This document shows positions 46,307 through 58,222 of a DNA stretch of 64,000 nt, in pieces. The DNA is taken from positions 461,227 through 525,226 of the forward strand of contig FJOG01000013.1 of NCBI GenBank assembly GCA_900073065.1. The letters are read 5' to 3'. The notes below the pieces were generated by a model that searched no databases, was not told where the DNA came from, and saw only the letters and a list, made by a program, of their open reading frames with translations. This stretch comes from Phialocephala subalpina (lineage: Eukaryota > Ascomycota > Leotiomycetes > Helotiales > Mollisiaceae). A program made the translations under genes and the position numbers. Within the stretch, counting starts at the first letter, position 1. Each line of letters opens with the position of its first letter.

Positions 46307-49275
46307 ATGGCTTCGACCTCGACTGTCTGGACTGATGAAGAACTGAGGGCTAAAGTAGGGCAGGTAAGTCACATTTCGACGTTACATCTTCGTGTTCTTA
46401 TCTTCATTTCATACTTCTCTATCGTATGTTAATCCATGCTTCGGATTGGTCATCAGAGCTGCATTGACGCACCTGCCCACGTCAAAGTCGTATTGGTGAA
46501 AGTCAGGAATAACGATTGAAGGGGTTGCGTTGATAACAGCATTACTAGCAGAGTACGAGAAGGTTCCTCTACTGACTTCAAGCAGCTCTTCGTTGTTGGA
46601 TTTCACGGTCACGTGCCTAGTGAAGACATCAAGACTCTCATCAAGGTCCACAAGGTCGGAGCAGTTATTCTCTTCCTTCGAAATGTCTCAACTGCCTCCC
46701 AGCTCCTGGATCTCACCAACTCTCTCCAAGCAACTGCAAAGGAGTCGGGTCACAAACAAGGTCTTTTCATGGCAATCGACCAAGAGAATGGACTTGTCAC
46801 TCGCGTCAAATCACCTGTGGCCGCACAAATGCCAGGACCGATGGCACTCGGGGCTACAGGTGACGCTGATAATGCGTGCAAGGTTGCTACGGCTACAGCC
46901 GAGACGCTGAAGAGCTTTGGTATCAACTTCAATTACGCTCCTGTTGCGGACGTCAACTCGGAGCCGAAGAACCCAGTCATAGGTGTCAGGTCTCCTTCAG
47001 ATGATCCAGACACCGTAGCGAGATTTGTTTCCGCGCAGGTGAAAGGACTCAGTGAGGGGGGCATCATTCCTTGTGTCAAGCACTTTCCAGGTCATGGAGA
47101 TACGGCTGTTGACTCCCATTATGGACTTCCCGTCATCACGAAGAGGAAGGACGAGTTAGATGCCTGTGAACTGATACCTTTCAAGAGAGCCGTTCTCGAG
47201 AAAGTTGATTCCGTTATGACGGCACATATTGCTCTGCCCGGCATCAGTGACCCAAGCAGGAAGAATGTCCCTGCCAGTTTGAACCCGGACGCCATCAAGA
47301 TACTGAGGGAAGAGATGAAGTATGATGGACTGGTTGTCAGTGACTGCTTGGAGATGGATGGTGTGAGAGCTACCTTCGGAGCTGAGAAGGGTGCAGTCAT
47401 GGCATTGAAGGTTCCCTCACCACCCCCTCAACGCAGTCTCAGTGCTGATCGCAATTCATGACAGGCGGGAACGGACTCTGTGATGATATGCCACACAATA
47501 TCCGCGCAGGTTGGAGCGATTGAGCAGGTCATACAAGCTGTCAAAGATGGCGAATTGTCGCAGGAAGCCATCGAAGCATCCGTCAAACGGGTAGAGGCAC
47601 TCAAGAGCAAGTACTTGGCGGACACCAAACCGATTCCGACCTCTGCCCTGAACCAAGCCGAAGCGAGAAACAAGAGGCAGGAAGCGATGGCAGCACAGGT
47701 GTACGCGGAGAGCACAACTCTCGTCCGAAGCGAGCATGGCGCACTCCCAATCTCCAAGTCTGGAAAGAAGATTGTGTTCGTCAGTCCAGGAAAGACGCTG
47801 GCGGGTGGAGGAGCAGTGGAGAGCGGAGAAGAGAAGACGAGAGAGCCATATACACCAGCCACATACATTGACGTTCTTCGAGCCCACGATCCAAATATCG
47901 TCGACATTCGGTTCCATTATGGTACTTTGTTATCAACAGAGGAGGAGAAGCACATCTCAGAAGCCGACTTCGTCATATTCGCCACCAGAAACGCAAGTCT
48001 AAGTCCGTATCAAAAAGAATTCGGGTTAGCTCTTGGGAAGAAACTCGGCAAGAAGTTGATCGTGGTCGCGACGTGCGATCCCTACGACTTCATCGAGGAG
48101 AATGACGAGATTAAGAACTACATTACGATCTATGAACCCACTATCCCAGCTTTCAAATCGGCAGTTGACGTGATCTTTGGTATCACCAGTCCACGAGGCA
48201 AGCTTCCTGTCGGGCATTTTGCGACTGATCATGGCATAAAAGCCTTCGGTGGGTCTGAGGAAGAGGTCAAGAAGATCTCGCAAATGTGGGATCTCGTCTT
48301 TCCGAAATGGCCAATAGCACTTCCACGTCTGGCGAAGATACTGCGACAACCCCATGGCAGGCACTACCTACACGAAGGAGGGTTCTGTTTGTCGTTCTTG
48401 GAGGCTGGCCCAAATGGAAAGATTGCTGCTGTGGGTGTCCTTCCCGGTTATCGTGGCAAAGGACTTGGCACAGCCCTCCTGAGGAAAGCTCAAAAGGAGT
48501 TGGTGAACACGGCTTTATTGTTTGACCAAGGGCCTTTGAAGTCCTTGGCTATAGGCTCGGTGTTCCCTAGATTGTGGTGCGAGGTTCCAGTCGACTTTTC
48601 CCAGGGGGAGAAAGACTTCTTGATGCATAAAGGTACGTTCATCCACGCCTCTCGCCGCTTGATCTAAATATTGCCAGGTTTCCGCCATCCAAAAAAGCCT
48701 ACTTCTCGAGATCTATATCGAAATATAACTAAAGAAGTTGCTCCACCCGAGACCATAGCACGAGTCGCGAAGCTACCCTGGAAGTTCTCACCATGGTCGG
48801 CAGAGCTCTACGAGGAATGCATGACGAAGCAGCGAGCGAACTTCAAGAACATCGTTTGTCTCCATCTCCTTGCCCCTATTTTTCCTCGCAACTAATGCCA
48901 GATCAGGGCTGGGTACAAGCCTACGAACGCTTGGCAGACGCGAATCAACACCACGAAGTAATGGTCGCCTTCGACCCCGATACCAACGCCCAGATCGGCT
49001 GGACACTCATGTGTTCCCCTTCCTCAGTAGTCTGCGATGATTTCGCGTTCTTGCCCTTGATGCCATCGAAAGAAAAGACTGGGCTGATTGCCTGCGTCGG
49101 CGTTGACGAGAGCGCGAGAGGTAAAGGAGTCGGTTTGGCATTACTTGTCAAAGCGATGGAGAATATGAGGGAAAGGGGTGTGGAGGGTATTTGCATCGAT
49201 TGGGTTGTCATCAGAGGGTTTTATGAGAGGTTGGGATTCGAGGTTTGTTGGGAGTATGAGGGGTTTGAGTGGTGA
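46307..49275 (+). CDS. GH3 NagZ-like N-acetylhexosaminidase fused to two GNAT regions
   Basis: Exons 46307-46363, 46586-47410, 47465-48632, 48678-48853 and 48907-49275 give 2595 nt, 864 aa. Residues 20-330 are a GH3 barrel of NagZ type: AIDQENGLVTR, KHFPGHGDT (184-192), the DSH loop with the acid/base Asp-His pair (about 195-197) and nucleophile Asp272 in VVSDCLEMDG. Residues about 330-590 resemble the second GH3 domain. GNAT motifs follow: GYRGKGLGTALL (about 623) and, after a long linker, VDESARGKGVGLALL (about 812) with GFYERLGFEV at the end. GH3 NagZ enzymes release terminal N-acetylhexosamine from chitin or peptidoglycan fragments; GNATs acetylate amines with acetyl-CoA. A signal peptide is absent, so it should act in the cytosol. 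It is divergent from an Atg22-like transporter. Confidence 0.92.
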
Positions 49276-50013
49276 AGTCGAGTGAGAGAAAGGGTCTTGC
49301 ACTTGCGACGATGAAAGGGCCAAACGGAGAGAAAGAACGAGGTCTCAGGGTGCAAATCTTTTTTGTTATTAACTACTAGTTTCGTGAGTTCTTCATCGCC
49401 GAAAACCGAATTCCCTCACCTCCTTTCTAAGTGAGCCGACGCGAAAGGCAGCAAAAGAATCACAAAAACAAACAGCACTCCGGAAAAAAATTGCAAAAAC
49501 ATAGAACCTCGGGGTCGAGGTGGCTCTATGAAAATCTCTCGGTGGCGATTGAGATTTTTTTCCGGAATGGTGTGTGCTCTTGCTTTTGAACTCGGGGCAG
49601 GCGATTTTCTCTCTTTCCATCGTGCACCGGCTCAGCGACCTGAACCACCAAGCCTGGTGGCATGCTTCTGGCCGGATATTGCAGAAAAAAGGCTTGTTTA
49701 AATCTATATCGATTGAAGTCTGGTGGGTCGTCAATCGTGATTGATGCTACACTAGTGGGGAAGAGCCGAAGAGGAGGCGTCCTCAAGCGAGGCGAGTTCC
49801 AACAACGCGCACTCACGTCCCGGATACAACAACACTTTTTAATGAATCCACGGTATTGATTATCTGTTCCACCTCACTTTCTATTTCGCGTCCTGCCAGT
49901 CCTGTTTTTGGTATTAGCTTCTTCCGGTCTTCTCTTGCACCAAAAACTACTTACCTGCCACACACCGGACCGTCATCAAAATAGTCCGCAAAATCATTTT
50001 GTTTCCTTACTTT
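49276..50013. other. Intergenic
   Basis: No gene is supported. 3' flanks of the GH3 fusion and of the DnaJ pseudogene. Confidence 0.45.
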
Positions 50014-50629
50014 CTAGTGAGCGTAACCCGTATCAAATTCCTCCTCAGCTCTAACGGCGGCCTCTACTCTCTCCTCCTCTTCTTCTCTCCGCTCTTTCTC
50101 CCCTTTTGGCTCGAGCTTCGGCCTTTGCCCGCGCGCACCGCACCTCGTGCTGCGGCTTCTACTTTTTCTGCGTATGCTCGGGCTCGGGCCTCGCTGGCTT
50201 CTTTCTCGGCGTCGGTCCTTGTTTCCCACCTGTGCGGCTGGGCGTATGAGGAAAACTGATTTTGGAAGCCCCAGTGTCCGGAATTTGTGAATGTTGGTGC
50301 GAATTCAGGGGTGTTTGAAGGACTATTGGGTGGAGGACGAAGCCCGGGCGAATAGAATTTTGATTGTCCCATTGTGCATTATACATTTCTCTTTTTGAAG
50401 TATCAGAAAGGACTTCGTGCGCCTCGCCAAGCTGGATTTTGTTAGTATCATGGTTACCGTAACAGGGAAAAGAGACCTACCAGTTGGAACTCTGCGGTGG
50501 CGTTGGGATGGGGTTTTTGTCAGGATGACGGGGTAGTGCCAGCGTCCTGTATGTTGTTTTGATTTGTGAGGCATTGCAATCTCTTTGGACTTCAAGGATC
50601 GCGTAATAATCTTTGACAGTGGAAGGCAT
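50014..50629 (-). pseudogene. DnaJ (J-domain) protein, frameshifted
   Basis: A clear J-domain starts at 50629: MPSTVKDYYAILEV, then TYRTLALPRHPDKNP with the HPD motif intact. Directly after this the frame breaks at an A5C4 run. Continuation in another frame gives TAEFQL, a standard intron (donor GTAGGT, branch ACTAAC), then LGEAHEVLSDTSKREMY. A second break near a CAAAA run leads to RTDAEKEASEARARAYAEK, the charged helix typical of fungal DnaJ tails, and a further switch is needed before EEERVEAAVRAEEEFD. Other genes in the window splice cleanly, so random sequencing error is less likely than real decay. An expressed J-only fragment remains possible. Confidence 0.7.
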
Positions 50630-51328
50630 TGCGGTTGTTTTGTTCGTGATATTTTTGCTTTCGAGAAAGTACACAGAAAGTTCGACTTTCAGCAAGTGGA
50701 CTTGGTGCTGAAAATTTTGAGGAGCGACGAGACGAGAAGTGAAGAATGAGAGCGTCGATTATGACAGTGATAGTCGATTCAGTCCGGATGTCAATCCAGC
50801 TCGTGACTGCGAATATCTGGGAAGCTAAATTCAATCCGGCCCCGATAAAAATAGGGGCTTGCTTGATCTTCCTCCGCTCGAGTTTCCCCATCGCGAACAT
50901 ATTTTTAAAAAACATTGCGAAAAAGAATGAAAAAAATTTCTGTGAGTGAGGATATCTCGAGAAGCGGAGTTTATGCAAATTTTACTGTGTGAAGGATCGC
51001 GCACGAAAATGTCGACGCTCGGCATTGCGGGTGAATGATGGACTTTATATCGGACAATGACGAGGGTGTATTTTCAAATATGTGCTAAATGTACTTCTCT
51101 TCTTTCTTCCTTCTATTTTGATTTCTTCCTCTGCTCATTGATTACTAGCGTCTCAATGCTTCGGTAGAGCCTCAAGTGTCGCTCTTTCCTTCGCCATCGC
51201 GCCTTCCTCACAGGCACTCTTCACAATGCTAGGGCAAACTCCCCGTACGATTCTTCTTTTCTTCTACATGATTATCACCCTCTAGTCCTCAACCTCCAAA
51301 CATCATCACATGTCTACTGCAACGCAAG
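50630..51328. other. Intergenic, promoter of the rhodopsin-domain gene
   Basis: No gene is supported. A possible upstream exon begins at an ATG at 51226, but I could not splice it in frame to 51329. Confidence 0.4.
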
Positions 51329-53148
51329 ATGAGCGCCGTCGCGACAGTGGACAGCGCGTATGCGTTCACTGCCGCTTCCTATGCCATAATTCTTACTCGT
51401 ACCTTGCTCCGACGTCTCAAACACGAAAAATACATACCCGATGACTACCTGATGTTCTTTTCGATGCTCTTCGCTGCTCTCAGCACTGCATGCTATCCGA
51501 TCTCGGTAAATACCTCCCTCGCAGCCATGCCAGGGCTTGGATTGAAGACACATAAGCTAACGGAAGAGAAGATCTACTATGGAACCATTCTTACAGTTCA
51601 CGACGATCCCAAAACTCTGACGCCCGAGCAGATCCAACATGGTTCGCTATATTCCGAATCCTGCAGGCAAACGATCGATTCTGACACTCCACACAGTTGA
51701 GTATGGTTCGAAGTGGCTGTTGGTCGGCAGAGTAGGCCACATGATATTTATGTGGCTCTTGAAAGCATGCATCGTGGGTCTTATCAGCCTGAAATTACAA
51801 GCTGTCGCAGCACTGATGACTGTCACGAGTTGATATATTATGGTCGACTCACAGCACGAACGAAATACCGCCTCGCTGTCTATTTGGCTGCCGGCTTGCT
51901 TGCTGTCACCTGGATCATGAACACCCTTACAGACTTGCTGGAATGCCGTCCCATTTGGTTGTACTGGCACGTCGTTGAAGTTCCACCGGAATGTGCTGTG
52001 AGTATGGTATCCTTGTTTCCAAAACTACGCTAACTTTCCGCAGAAAGCTGTGCGTATCAAGATCCTAATTCGAAGGCTGTCCTAACCCATCACAGGTAGG
52101 GTCCCAGATCGTACTTGGAGCGGTATTTCACGTCACCCACACATATCTGGAGTTCGGGGAGCTGATCGTGGCTACAGACCAATATCGTCAACGACATTAT
52201 AATCATGGTGATACCCCTACCGCTCATATTTCGAGCGAAGTTGCCTCTCAAGTATGTTCAGAGCTTTGAATGTGCATGTGGCGCAGAACTGATGTGGACA
52301 GAACGAAACTTGAGATCTCAGCTGTTTTCTTTCTCTGGATCTTCGTATGTGCACGACCATTCCTCCTTCATAGACATCACTCATCGGACGGCAGGTCATC
52401 GCCATCACAGCGATAAAAATGGCCATTACCCTTAAGCATCTGAATCTGCGGACAAGAATGATCTGGACTCAGGTATGGTTATGGCTCTCAACAATTCCCG
52501 ATGAATGCTTACCCTCTTCCACCAGGTCGAATGCTTTTCTGCAGTGGGTCACCGGCAACATTGGGTACTCCCACAATGCGATGGGTTTGATACTAACTTT
52601 GACCAAGACTGTCGCCGCAAATGCTCCTGTCATCCACGGACTTTGGAGTCACGCATTCTTGCATATCAAGAAAGGAAGGTTCGGAAAAGAGGTCTGCGCT
52701 ACTCCACCTGAGTACAACCTGACAGTACGCGCCGCTACAGAAGACCACGAGTCTCAGGATTCTCCTCAAGAATTGACTCGAACGAGCAAAGGGTCTCTCG
52801 GACTTCGCGCATCAAATATTCGCAACTCGGTATGCACATTACTTCTTCTTGAGCCCCCTAAAGAACTGATAATGATTCTTCCATCAGATTCGGAAGGTCA
52901 ATGAGAGAATACGAAGCAGCTTCGACGATTCACACATCGAACAGCAAATCTCAATACTGCAGGAAACGAGGACTGGACGTATTGAACACTCAAGTGAAGC
53001 AGACCCCTCTGATGCCTTTATGGGATATGGTCCTGTAAGAAATGTGGGCACTGTCAACACTTTAATTTTTAGTGATTCTCCGAGCAGAACCCCGAGGAAG
53101 GGTGTGACGAGATTCGAGAAACTTCGACATCACGGAGGAAAAGATTGA
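51329..53148 (+). CDS. Fungal rhodopsin-domain (PTH11-like) integral membrane protein
   Basis: Exons 51329-51641, 51697-51773, 51830-51997, 52044-52049, 52096-52122, 52178-52251, 52302-52344, 52395-52472, 52526-52543, 52608-52829 and 52888-53148 give 1287 nt, 428 aa. The family hallmarks are present: TRTLLRRLKHEKYIPDDYLM after TM1, MWLLKACILIYYGRLT in TM3, a WIMNTLTDLLECRPI segment, TNIVNDIIIMVIPLPLIFR in TM5, and VAANAPVIHGLW after TM7. Members are proposed receptors in plant-pathogenic and saprotrophic ascomycetes; function here is unknown. The N-terminus may lack a first segment. The 6-nt exon is optional: skipping it also keeps the frame. The C-terminal tail is cytosolic, charged and serine-rich. 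Confidence 0.8.
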
Positions 53149-53838
53149 GATATTGAGGCGACTTGATAGTCGTTCATTCTTGGGCTCAGGTCTTAGTCTG
53201 GATATTGCAACTCTTCAGTTGAGACTGTTGGTGGTATATTTGTGCCCGCCGGCTTTCGTTTGCTTCGGAAAGGGGAATTCAGAGTGTGGCCACAGGCAAG
53301 AAAGTCCTCGTGCGGTCAAAGTCTTAGGGAAAAGAAGTATTTCTACACCAGCAAACGGTCTGACGTTTGGATGAATAGGATCTGGTATCGAAACTCCTTC
53401 TTGGATTCAGGCATGATTTTCCCTTCGCTAAGTGGTTGGAGTGCTCTCTCGCCTATCACCGTCGATGTTCAAGTCCCTTCGAGGATTTGCGAATAACCTC
53501 GCACATACACTTACTGCACACTGCTATCAGAAACATACATACGTGATGAACCTTGCAGATGGCAAGCAGAGAAAAATGCCGTCGCAGCCGTTGCCTCCAG
53601 TAGCGGTGAGCCAGTAAAGCCGAAGCCGGCCAGCACCCCACTCTCGCTGCCACATCCACCAATCCCCCCTTTTACTAGCGAATGACGTGCCTAGCCTGCT
53701 TACTGCACAAAAAACAAGCTGCTCCGCTCGCGTGACTCTTATGAGGGGCAAACTCAACAATAAAAAATATATCTTCACTTCATGTGAATTTTCTCTGTGC
53801 AACTTCAGCGCAAGATCCAGAAACCAGGACGAGAAAGC
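53149..53838. other. Intergenic
   Basis: Spacer between two co-oriented genes. No gene is supported. Confidence 0.45.
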
Positions 53839-55422
53839 ATGGCATTTCTCTCCCATGTCAAATGGCTATATCGCGAATTTGGACTCAACTCTTTGTATGA
53901 CACCGGACGAGATGCATGGCTTATCATTCTGGCAAGATGCATGCGCATGGTTGCGTTCGGAACCAACTCGCTCATCCTTGCACTCTTCTTCTCCAGCCTC
54001 AAATTCTCAGACTCGTATATCGGGCTCTTTATGACCCTCACCCTAATCGGTGATGTCCTTCTCTCACTGCTGCTTACCCTCGTTGCGGACCGAATCGGAC
54101 GACGACGAGTCCTGTTTTGTGGTTCTGTCCTAATGGTCATTTCCGGCGCCGTGTTTGCTTATTTTGAGAATTATTGGATTTTGTTGATTGCTGCGGTATT
54201 GGGGGTTATTTCAGCCACCGGGAGTGATTTTGGACCGTTTAGGGCGATTGAAGAGAGTATTTTGAGTGGGTTGACGAAGCCGAATACGAGGGCGGAGGTT
54301 ATTGCTTGGTATGTTACGACGGCTACTTTGGGGCAGAGTGTTGGGACGGAGGTCGCGGGGAGGATTGTGCATCATTTGCAGGGGAGGGAGGGGTGGACGT
54401 TGGTGGATGCTTATCATGGTGTTTTTTGGATGTACTCGGCGATGGGAGGGTTGAATATGGTGATGATGTTGCTTTTGAGCGATAAGTGTGAGGTTAAGAA
54501 GAAAGAGGAGGCTGACGATGGGGAAGATGCTGAGGGGTTGCTTGATGGCGAAGAGGGAGAACTGGAAGAGGGACAGCAAAGTCCTATGACACCGAATACA
54601 CCGACTTCGCAAACACCTATCACTTCCAAACCACCGAAGCAGAAGTTCTTCGCCCAGATCTCCAAGGATACCAGATCATCGATGTACAAACTCTGGGCTC
54701 TGCTCCTCATCGACTCGCTGGCTGATGGCATGGTCCCTCTTTCCCTGACGAATTATTACCTGGATCAAAAGTTCCACCTCAAGAAATCCACACTCGGGGA
54801 TATCACTTCCGCAGCTTATTTCTTAGGTTTCTTCGGCACCATATTTGCCGGCCCTCTCTCCCGCCGTCTCGGCCTCGTCAACACAATGGTATTCACCCAC
54901 CTCCCCTCCTCAGCCGCAGTCCTCCTCTTCTCCCTCCCAAACAACGTCCCCATGTGCGTGATCCTCCTCTTGATCCGCATGGGACTCAACAACATGGATC
55001 AAGCGCCTCGCACTTCCCTCATCGCTGCCATCGTACGTCCAGAAGAAAGAACAGCGATCATGGGAATCACGAGTATGTTGAGAACGTTGGCGAGTACGAC
55101 TGGTCCGACGGTTACTGGCGTGTTGGCGGGAAGAGGCAGGTTCTGGATTGCGTTTGTTGTAGCCGGGGCACTGAGGATTGCGTATGACTTGGGGTTGTGG
55201 GCGATTTTTGTTAATTTGAAGTTGCATGTGCATGAGGAGGAGAAGGATGGGAATGGGGAGGTGCAGATGAGGCAGATTAGAGATAGTGGGAGGGAGAGGA
55301 TGAATGATGAGGAGGAGTTGGGGGATTTGGTGGGGGATAGTGATGATGAGAGTGAAAGTGGGAGGTCTTCTGAGGATTTCAAGAGAGAAAGAAAGGGGGT
55401 TGATCTGAGTGATGGGAAGTAG
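53839..55422 (+). CDS. MFS transporter, drug-resistance type
   Basis: Single exon, 527 aa. The start was chosen at the ATG just before FLSHVKWLYREFG, because upstream in-frame codons lack family character. Two six-helix halves are joined by a long acidic loop (about 215-270, KKKEEADDGEDAEG and a Thr/Pro run). Signature A-like ADRIGRRR lies at 83-90 and GPLSRRLG in the matching loop of the second half. A conserved IGLFMTLTLIGD helix and a VISATGSDFGPFRAIEES loop are characteristic of an uncharacterised fungal group near tetracycline-resistance-like porters. The C-terminus is a long acidic tail with Ser-rich phosphorylation-prone sequence. Cargo is unknown. Confidence 0.88.
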   Translation: MAFLSHVKWLYREFGLNSLYDTGRDAWLIILARCMRMVAFGTNSLILALFFSSLKFSDSYIGLFMTLTLIGDVLLSLLLTLVADRIGRRRVLFCGSVLMVISGAVFAYFENYWILLIAAVLGVISATGSDFGPFRAIEESILSGLTKPNTRAEVIAWYVTTATLGQSVGTEVAGRIVHHLQGREGWTLVDAYHGVFWMYSAMGGLNMVMMLLLSDKCEVKKKEEADDGEDAEGLLDGEEGELEEGQQSPMTPNTPTSQTPITSKPPKQKFFAQISKDTRSSMYKLWALLLIDSLADGMVPLSLTNYYLDQKFHLKKSTLGDITSAAYFLGFFGTIFAGPLSRRLGLVNTMVFTHLPSSAAVLLFSLPNNVPMCVILLLIRMGLNNMDQAPRTSLIAAIVRPEERTAIMGITSMLRTLASTTGPTVTGVLAGRGRFWIAFVVAGALRIAYDLGLWAIFVNLKLHVHEEEKDGNGEVQMRQIRDSGRERMNDEEELGDLVGDSDDESESGRSSEDFKRERKGVDLSDGK

Positions 55423-56188
55423 ATCTTCAGGCTGAGAATGTGTGACACTCCTCAGGATCGGATGGATTGAGATGGAGAATCTGGGATTCAAAGACAGGAG
55501 AAAGTCTACTAGGACTACCTGCCCATCTCAACATTCAGGATCTGGATCCGGAGAGGAGGGAGACATCTAAAACCCTCAGGAAAGACTGCTCTTGAGATTC
55601 GAAGGAGGTGGAATGTCACTAAGCGAGCCCCTTTCTAACCGAGGCGGCCCGAGACTTTCCTCGAGGATCGTATTACATCGGATTCTCCCGTATTTAGCCT
55701 GTACCGAAAGCAAACGGATTGGGATTTATATATTTGGGATGGCTTTGGACTTCGAGACTTATACAATTTAGACTTCATCTCATGCACTGAGAGTCTCAAA
55801 GAGCATGTGATTGTGGTTGGGATCAGGGTCTACAGCCAGAAACTGATATTGAATGACCTGGTGGACTTTTAACCATTTTGGGAACAAGTCCTTAAACAGG
55901 TGAGACGGACGTTCTTACCATAGTAATGTTTGTGAATTCCAAAGCCACTGCCTTTGTGAAGCTGAGGCAAATGATTCCAGACATTCTCCTTTCACTCTAT
56001 TTTGCAACCGGAGAACGCAGGAGGTTGGTTTATACTCTCTAGCAAGCCTCTTTGAACGTAGCGTCTTTCCTCCAGGGTTTTCAATACCTTGATTGTCCCT
56101 CCATTTATGATGATTTGTAAGTAATGAAAAGCACTCTGCTCTCAACAAACATTCAGGCGAAAACGTGGTGTACCAAGATGTGTATTTT
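55423..56188. other. Intergenic, convergent 3' ends
   Basis: No gene is supported between the MFS transporter (plus) and CDC123 (minus). Confidence 0.45.
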
Positions 56189-57439
56189 CTATCTTGTATC
56201 TACTTCATCATCACTTTCCTCCCCTGTTTGCATCTCCATCCTCCCATCCATCATCTGCTTCCAATGATCCGCGAATTCTCTCATTCCACTTTCTCCACCT
56301 AGACTTGCATCTACCACTTCTCTTGGAAGTTTATGTGCGCTGTATTGTGGGGATGAGAAACTATACGCTTCTGGGTCATCCTTCTTTACTAGTCTTATTT
56401 CTGGTTTCCATACAACTTCTTCCACTCCGTCTTCGTCTTGGGTGTCTTCATCGCTGCTTGTTTGAGGTAATGGTGGGTTGTTTTCCGAGTCTGGTACACC
56501 GAGGAGAGGTTTCGGGAGTGACATCGTGAGGAGTTCCAGCCAGGAGAATAAGAGGGGATCGGTTCGGGGTGCCCAGGGATTGATATCCATGAGGCGGACT
56601 TTGTCGTATGGTTCTGGCAGATAGACATCGAAGACGAAATCCTCGTCCGGGAAAGTGCCCTTCAATGTCTTCTCGAAGTATGTTACAATCGTGTCACGCA
56701 TCTGCTCCTTCATAGGGAAGAGAAAGTCGAAGTGGTTCAGATCTCGCTGGCAGATGCCAATTACCCTTCTTTCTCTGACAAAACATCTGAATTCGCAGGA
56801 GGGGTTAACTTTGAACCATTTCCTTAATACTAGAACATAAGTTATATTCTCTTTCGTCAGTTTCTCATCTTCAGCGCAGCCGTCGAACGCGTGCTCTAAA
56901 TCGTGGGTTACGAAGTCCGATGATTTTAAGAGAAGGTATATATCGTTCGGCGTCGCACATTCCATGCTATTCTTCTTCATGCTGATCCATGTCGCGTCTT
57001 TGGGAGCAGACCAGTTGAGCTTGGGTGCTACCAAGCCGCCTAGCTCTGTAATTGTGTCTTTGATCTGTTGATGTATTTCTGCAAAGTGAACTGAGGGGTC
57101 GGGATCTGGGTCTTCATCCCAGCCATCGCTGGTGGAGCTGTCATTGTATGTCTCTGGAGGAGGAAAGGTGGCAGCCTCTGGCGGAAGGACGATGCCATCT
57201 TCGCAGATGTAGTAGAGGAAGGCTGGTGAGAGGGGGATAATTCGAGATTTGAGGGTCGAGGATCGATATCTGAGAGATTTTAGAGTTGGTCTTGAGTCTT
57301 GGAGATGAACGCCATACTTTGGATGCCAGAAGTCGTAAGAGCAGTGCAGGATATGCGATTTCGTGACTGGTTTGAAGGGAAGGCGGGTGAGGGGTTCTTG
57401 CTCTGGTACAGGCGCGTTCGTCGTATCGATTGCAGGCAT
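56189..57439 (-). CDS. cdc123: CDC123/D123 eIF2 assembly factor
   Basis: Single exon, 416 aa. The sequence follows the D123 family throughout: [14 protein letters not shown] near the start, [52 protein letters not shown] and [18 protein letters not shown] (MDINPW from 284). This ATP-grasp-fold protein joins eIF2 gamma and alpha so that the translation initiation factor can form, and it acts in the cytoplasm. The acidic insert [12 protein letters not shown] and the long C-terminal acidic tail are typical of fungi. Its start codon faces CWC21 at 238 bases. Confidence 0.96.
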   Translation of the reverse strand: MPAIDTTNAPVPEQEPLTRLPFKPVTKSHILHCSYDFWHPKYGVHLQDSRPTLKSLRYRSSTLKSRIIPLSPAFLYYICEDGIVLPPEAATFPPPETYNDSSTSDGWDEDPDPDPSVHFAEIHQQIKDTITELGGLVAPKLNWSAPKDATWISMKKNSMECATPNDIYLLLKSSDFVTHDLEHAFDGCAEDEKLTKENITYVLVLRKWFKVNPSCEFRCFVRERRVIGICQRDLNHFDFLFPMKEQMRDTIVTYFEKTLKGTFPDEDFVFDVYLPEPYDKVRLMDINPWAPRTDPLLFSWLELLTMSLPKPLLGVPDSENNPPLPQTSSDEDTQDEDGVEEVVWKPEIRLVKKDDPEAYSFSSPQYSAHKLPREVVDASLGGESGMREFADHWKQMMDGRMEMQTGEESDDEVDTR

Positions 57440-57677
57440 TTTGCTGGTATTCTCTTCTGAACCTTGGCAACAACAAAAACAATGCTCGCAAAAATGGGAG
57501 GAAATTTAGACGAAGTTAAATGTTTTGAGAGACTGAGTCACAAAAGCTCATGGATGGAGGGGCTAGTGTGGCGTGGCAGAATAAATAAGGATTGCGCTCA
57601 CCGCCTAGCCTATCTTGCGATCCTCAAAGCCTGGAGCTTTTCACGAGAACCCCTCCAAACCACTATTTATAGCAAAC
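57440..57677. promoter_or_regulatory. Compact bidirectional promoter, CDC123 and CWC21
   Basis: 238 bases separate the divergent start codons of two housekeeping genes, so both promoters must lie here. Confidence 0.6.
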
Positions 57678-58222
57678 ATGTCTTCCAACGTCGGTCTTTC
57701 TACACCTCGAGGTAGTGGTACCTCCGGATATGTGCAACGCAACCTCGCACATCTGAAGCCTCGCGACTTCGGCAAGCCGTACTCCACCGATCTTGACAGC
57801 CTGAAGCATCGCCAAAGACAGCCAGACAAGGACATTTTGGAGCACGACCGGAAGCGCGAGGTTGAGGTCAAGGTCTTTGAACTGAGAGATAGACTTGAGG
57901 ATGAAGGGTGAGCCATTATTCTGTTCGCGGCATGGCAGAGAGCTGATCGTGCTATAGTGTCGACGAAGAAGAAATCGAGACCCAAACGGAAGCATTAAGA
58001 AGGAAATTACTGAAGGAGAGCGAGAAAGGAAATGGACCGAGCAGGAAGGGACTGAAGATGCATCAAGTTCACGAACTGGCAGAAGCCAAGATCAAGCAGG
58101 ATGACCGATTCAGAAGTGCTTTGGGAATTAGTAGGGACTATGAAGAGGGAAGTCACTGGAAGAAGCAAGAAGAGAGACTGAAGGCCGCAGCGGAGAAGGC
58201 AGCAAAGGAGGAAGAGAAGTGA
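57678..58222 (+). CDS. cwc21: Pre-mRNA splicing factor CWC21
   Basis: Exons 57678-57907 and 57958-58222 give 495 nt, 164 aa. The N-terminus [20 protein letters not shown] is nearly invariant in CWC21/SRm300 proteins and contacts Prp8 and Snu114. The cwf21 domain follows (about 56-100: [20 protein letters not shown], then the LEDEGVDEEEI turn). The C-terminus is a charged helix. Cwc21 belongs to the activated spliceosome and acts in the nucleus. The length is normal for fungi, which lack the long SR tail of the animal protein. Confidence 0.95.

Noticed and set aside
52526..52620. Frameshift near the end of the PTH11-like protein
   Set aside because: A GTGGGT donor at 52544 and an acceptor at 52607 restore the conserved VAANAPVIHGLW segment in frame.
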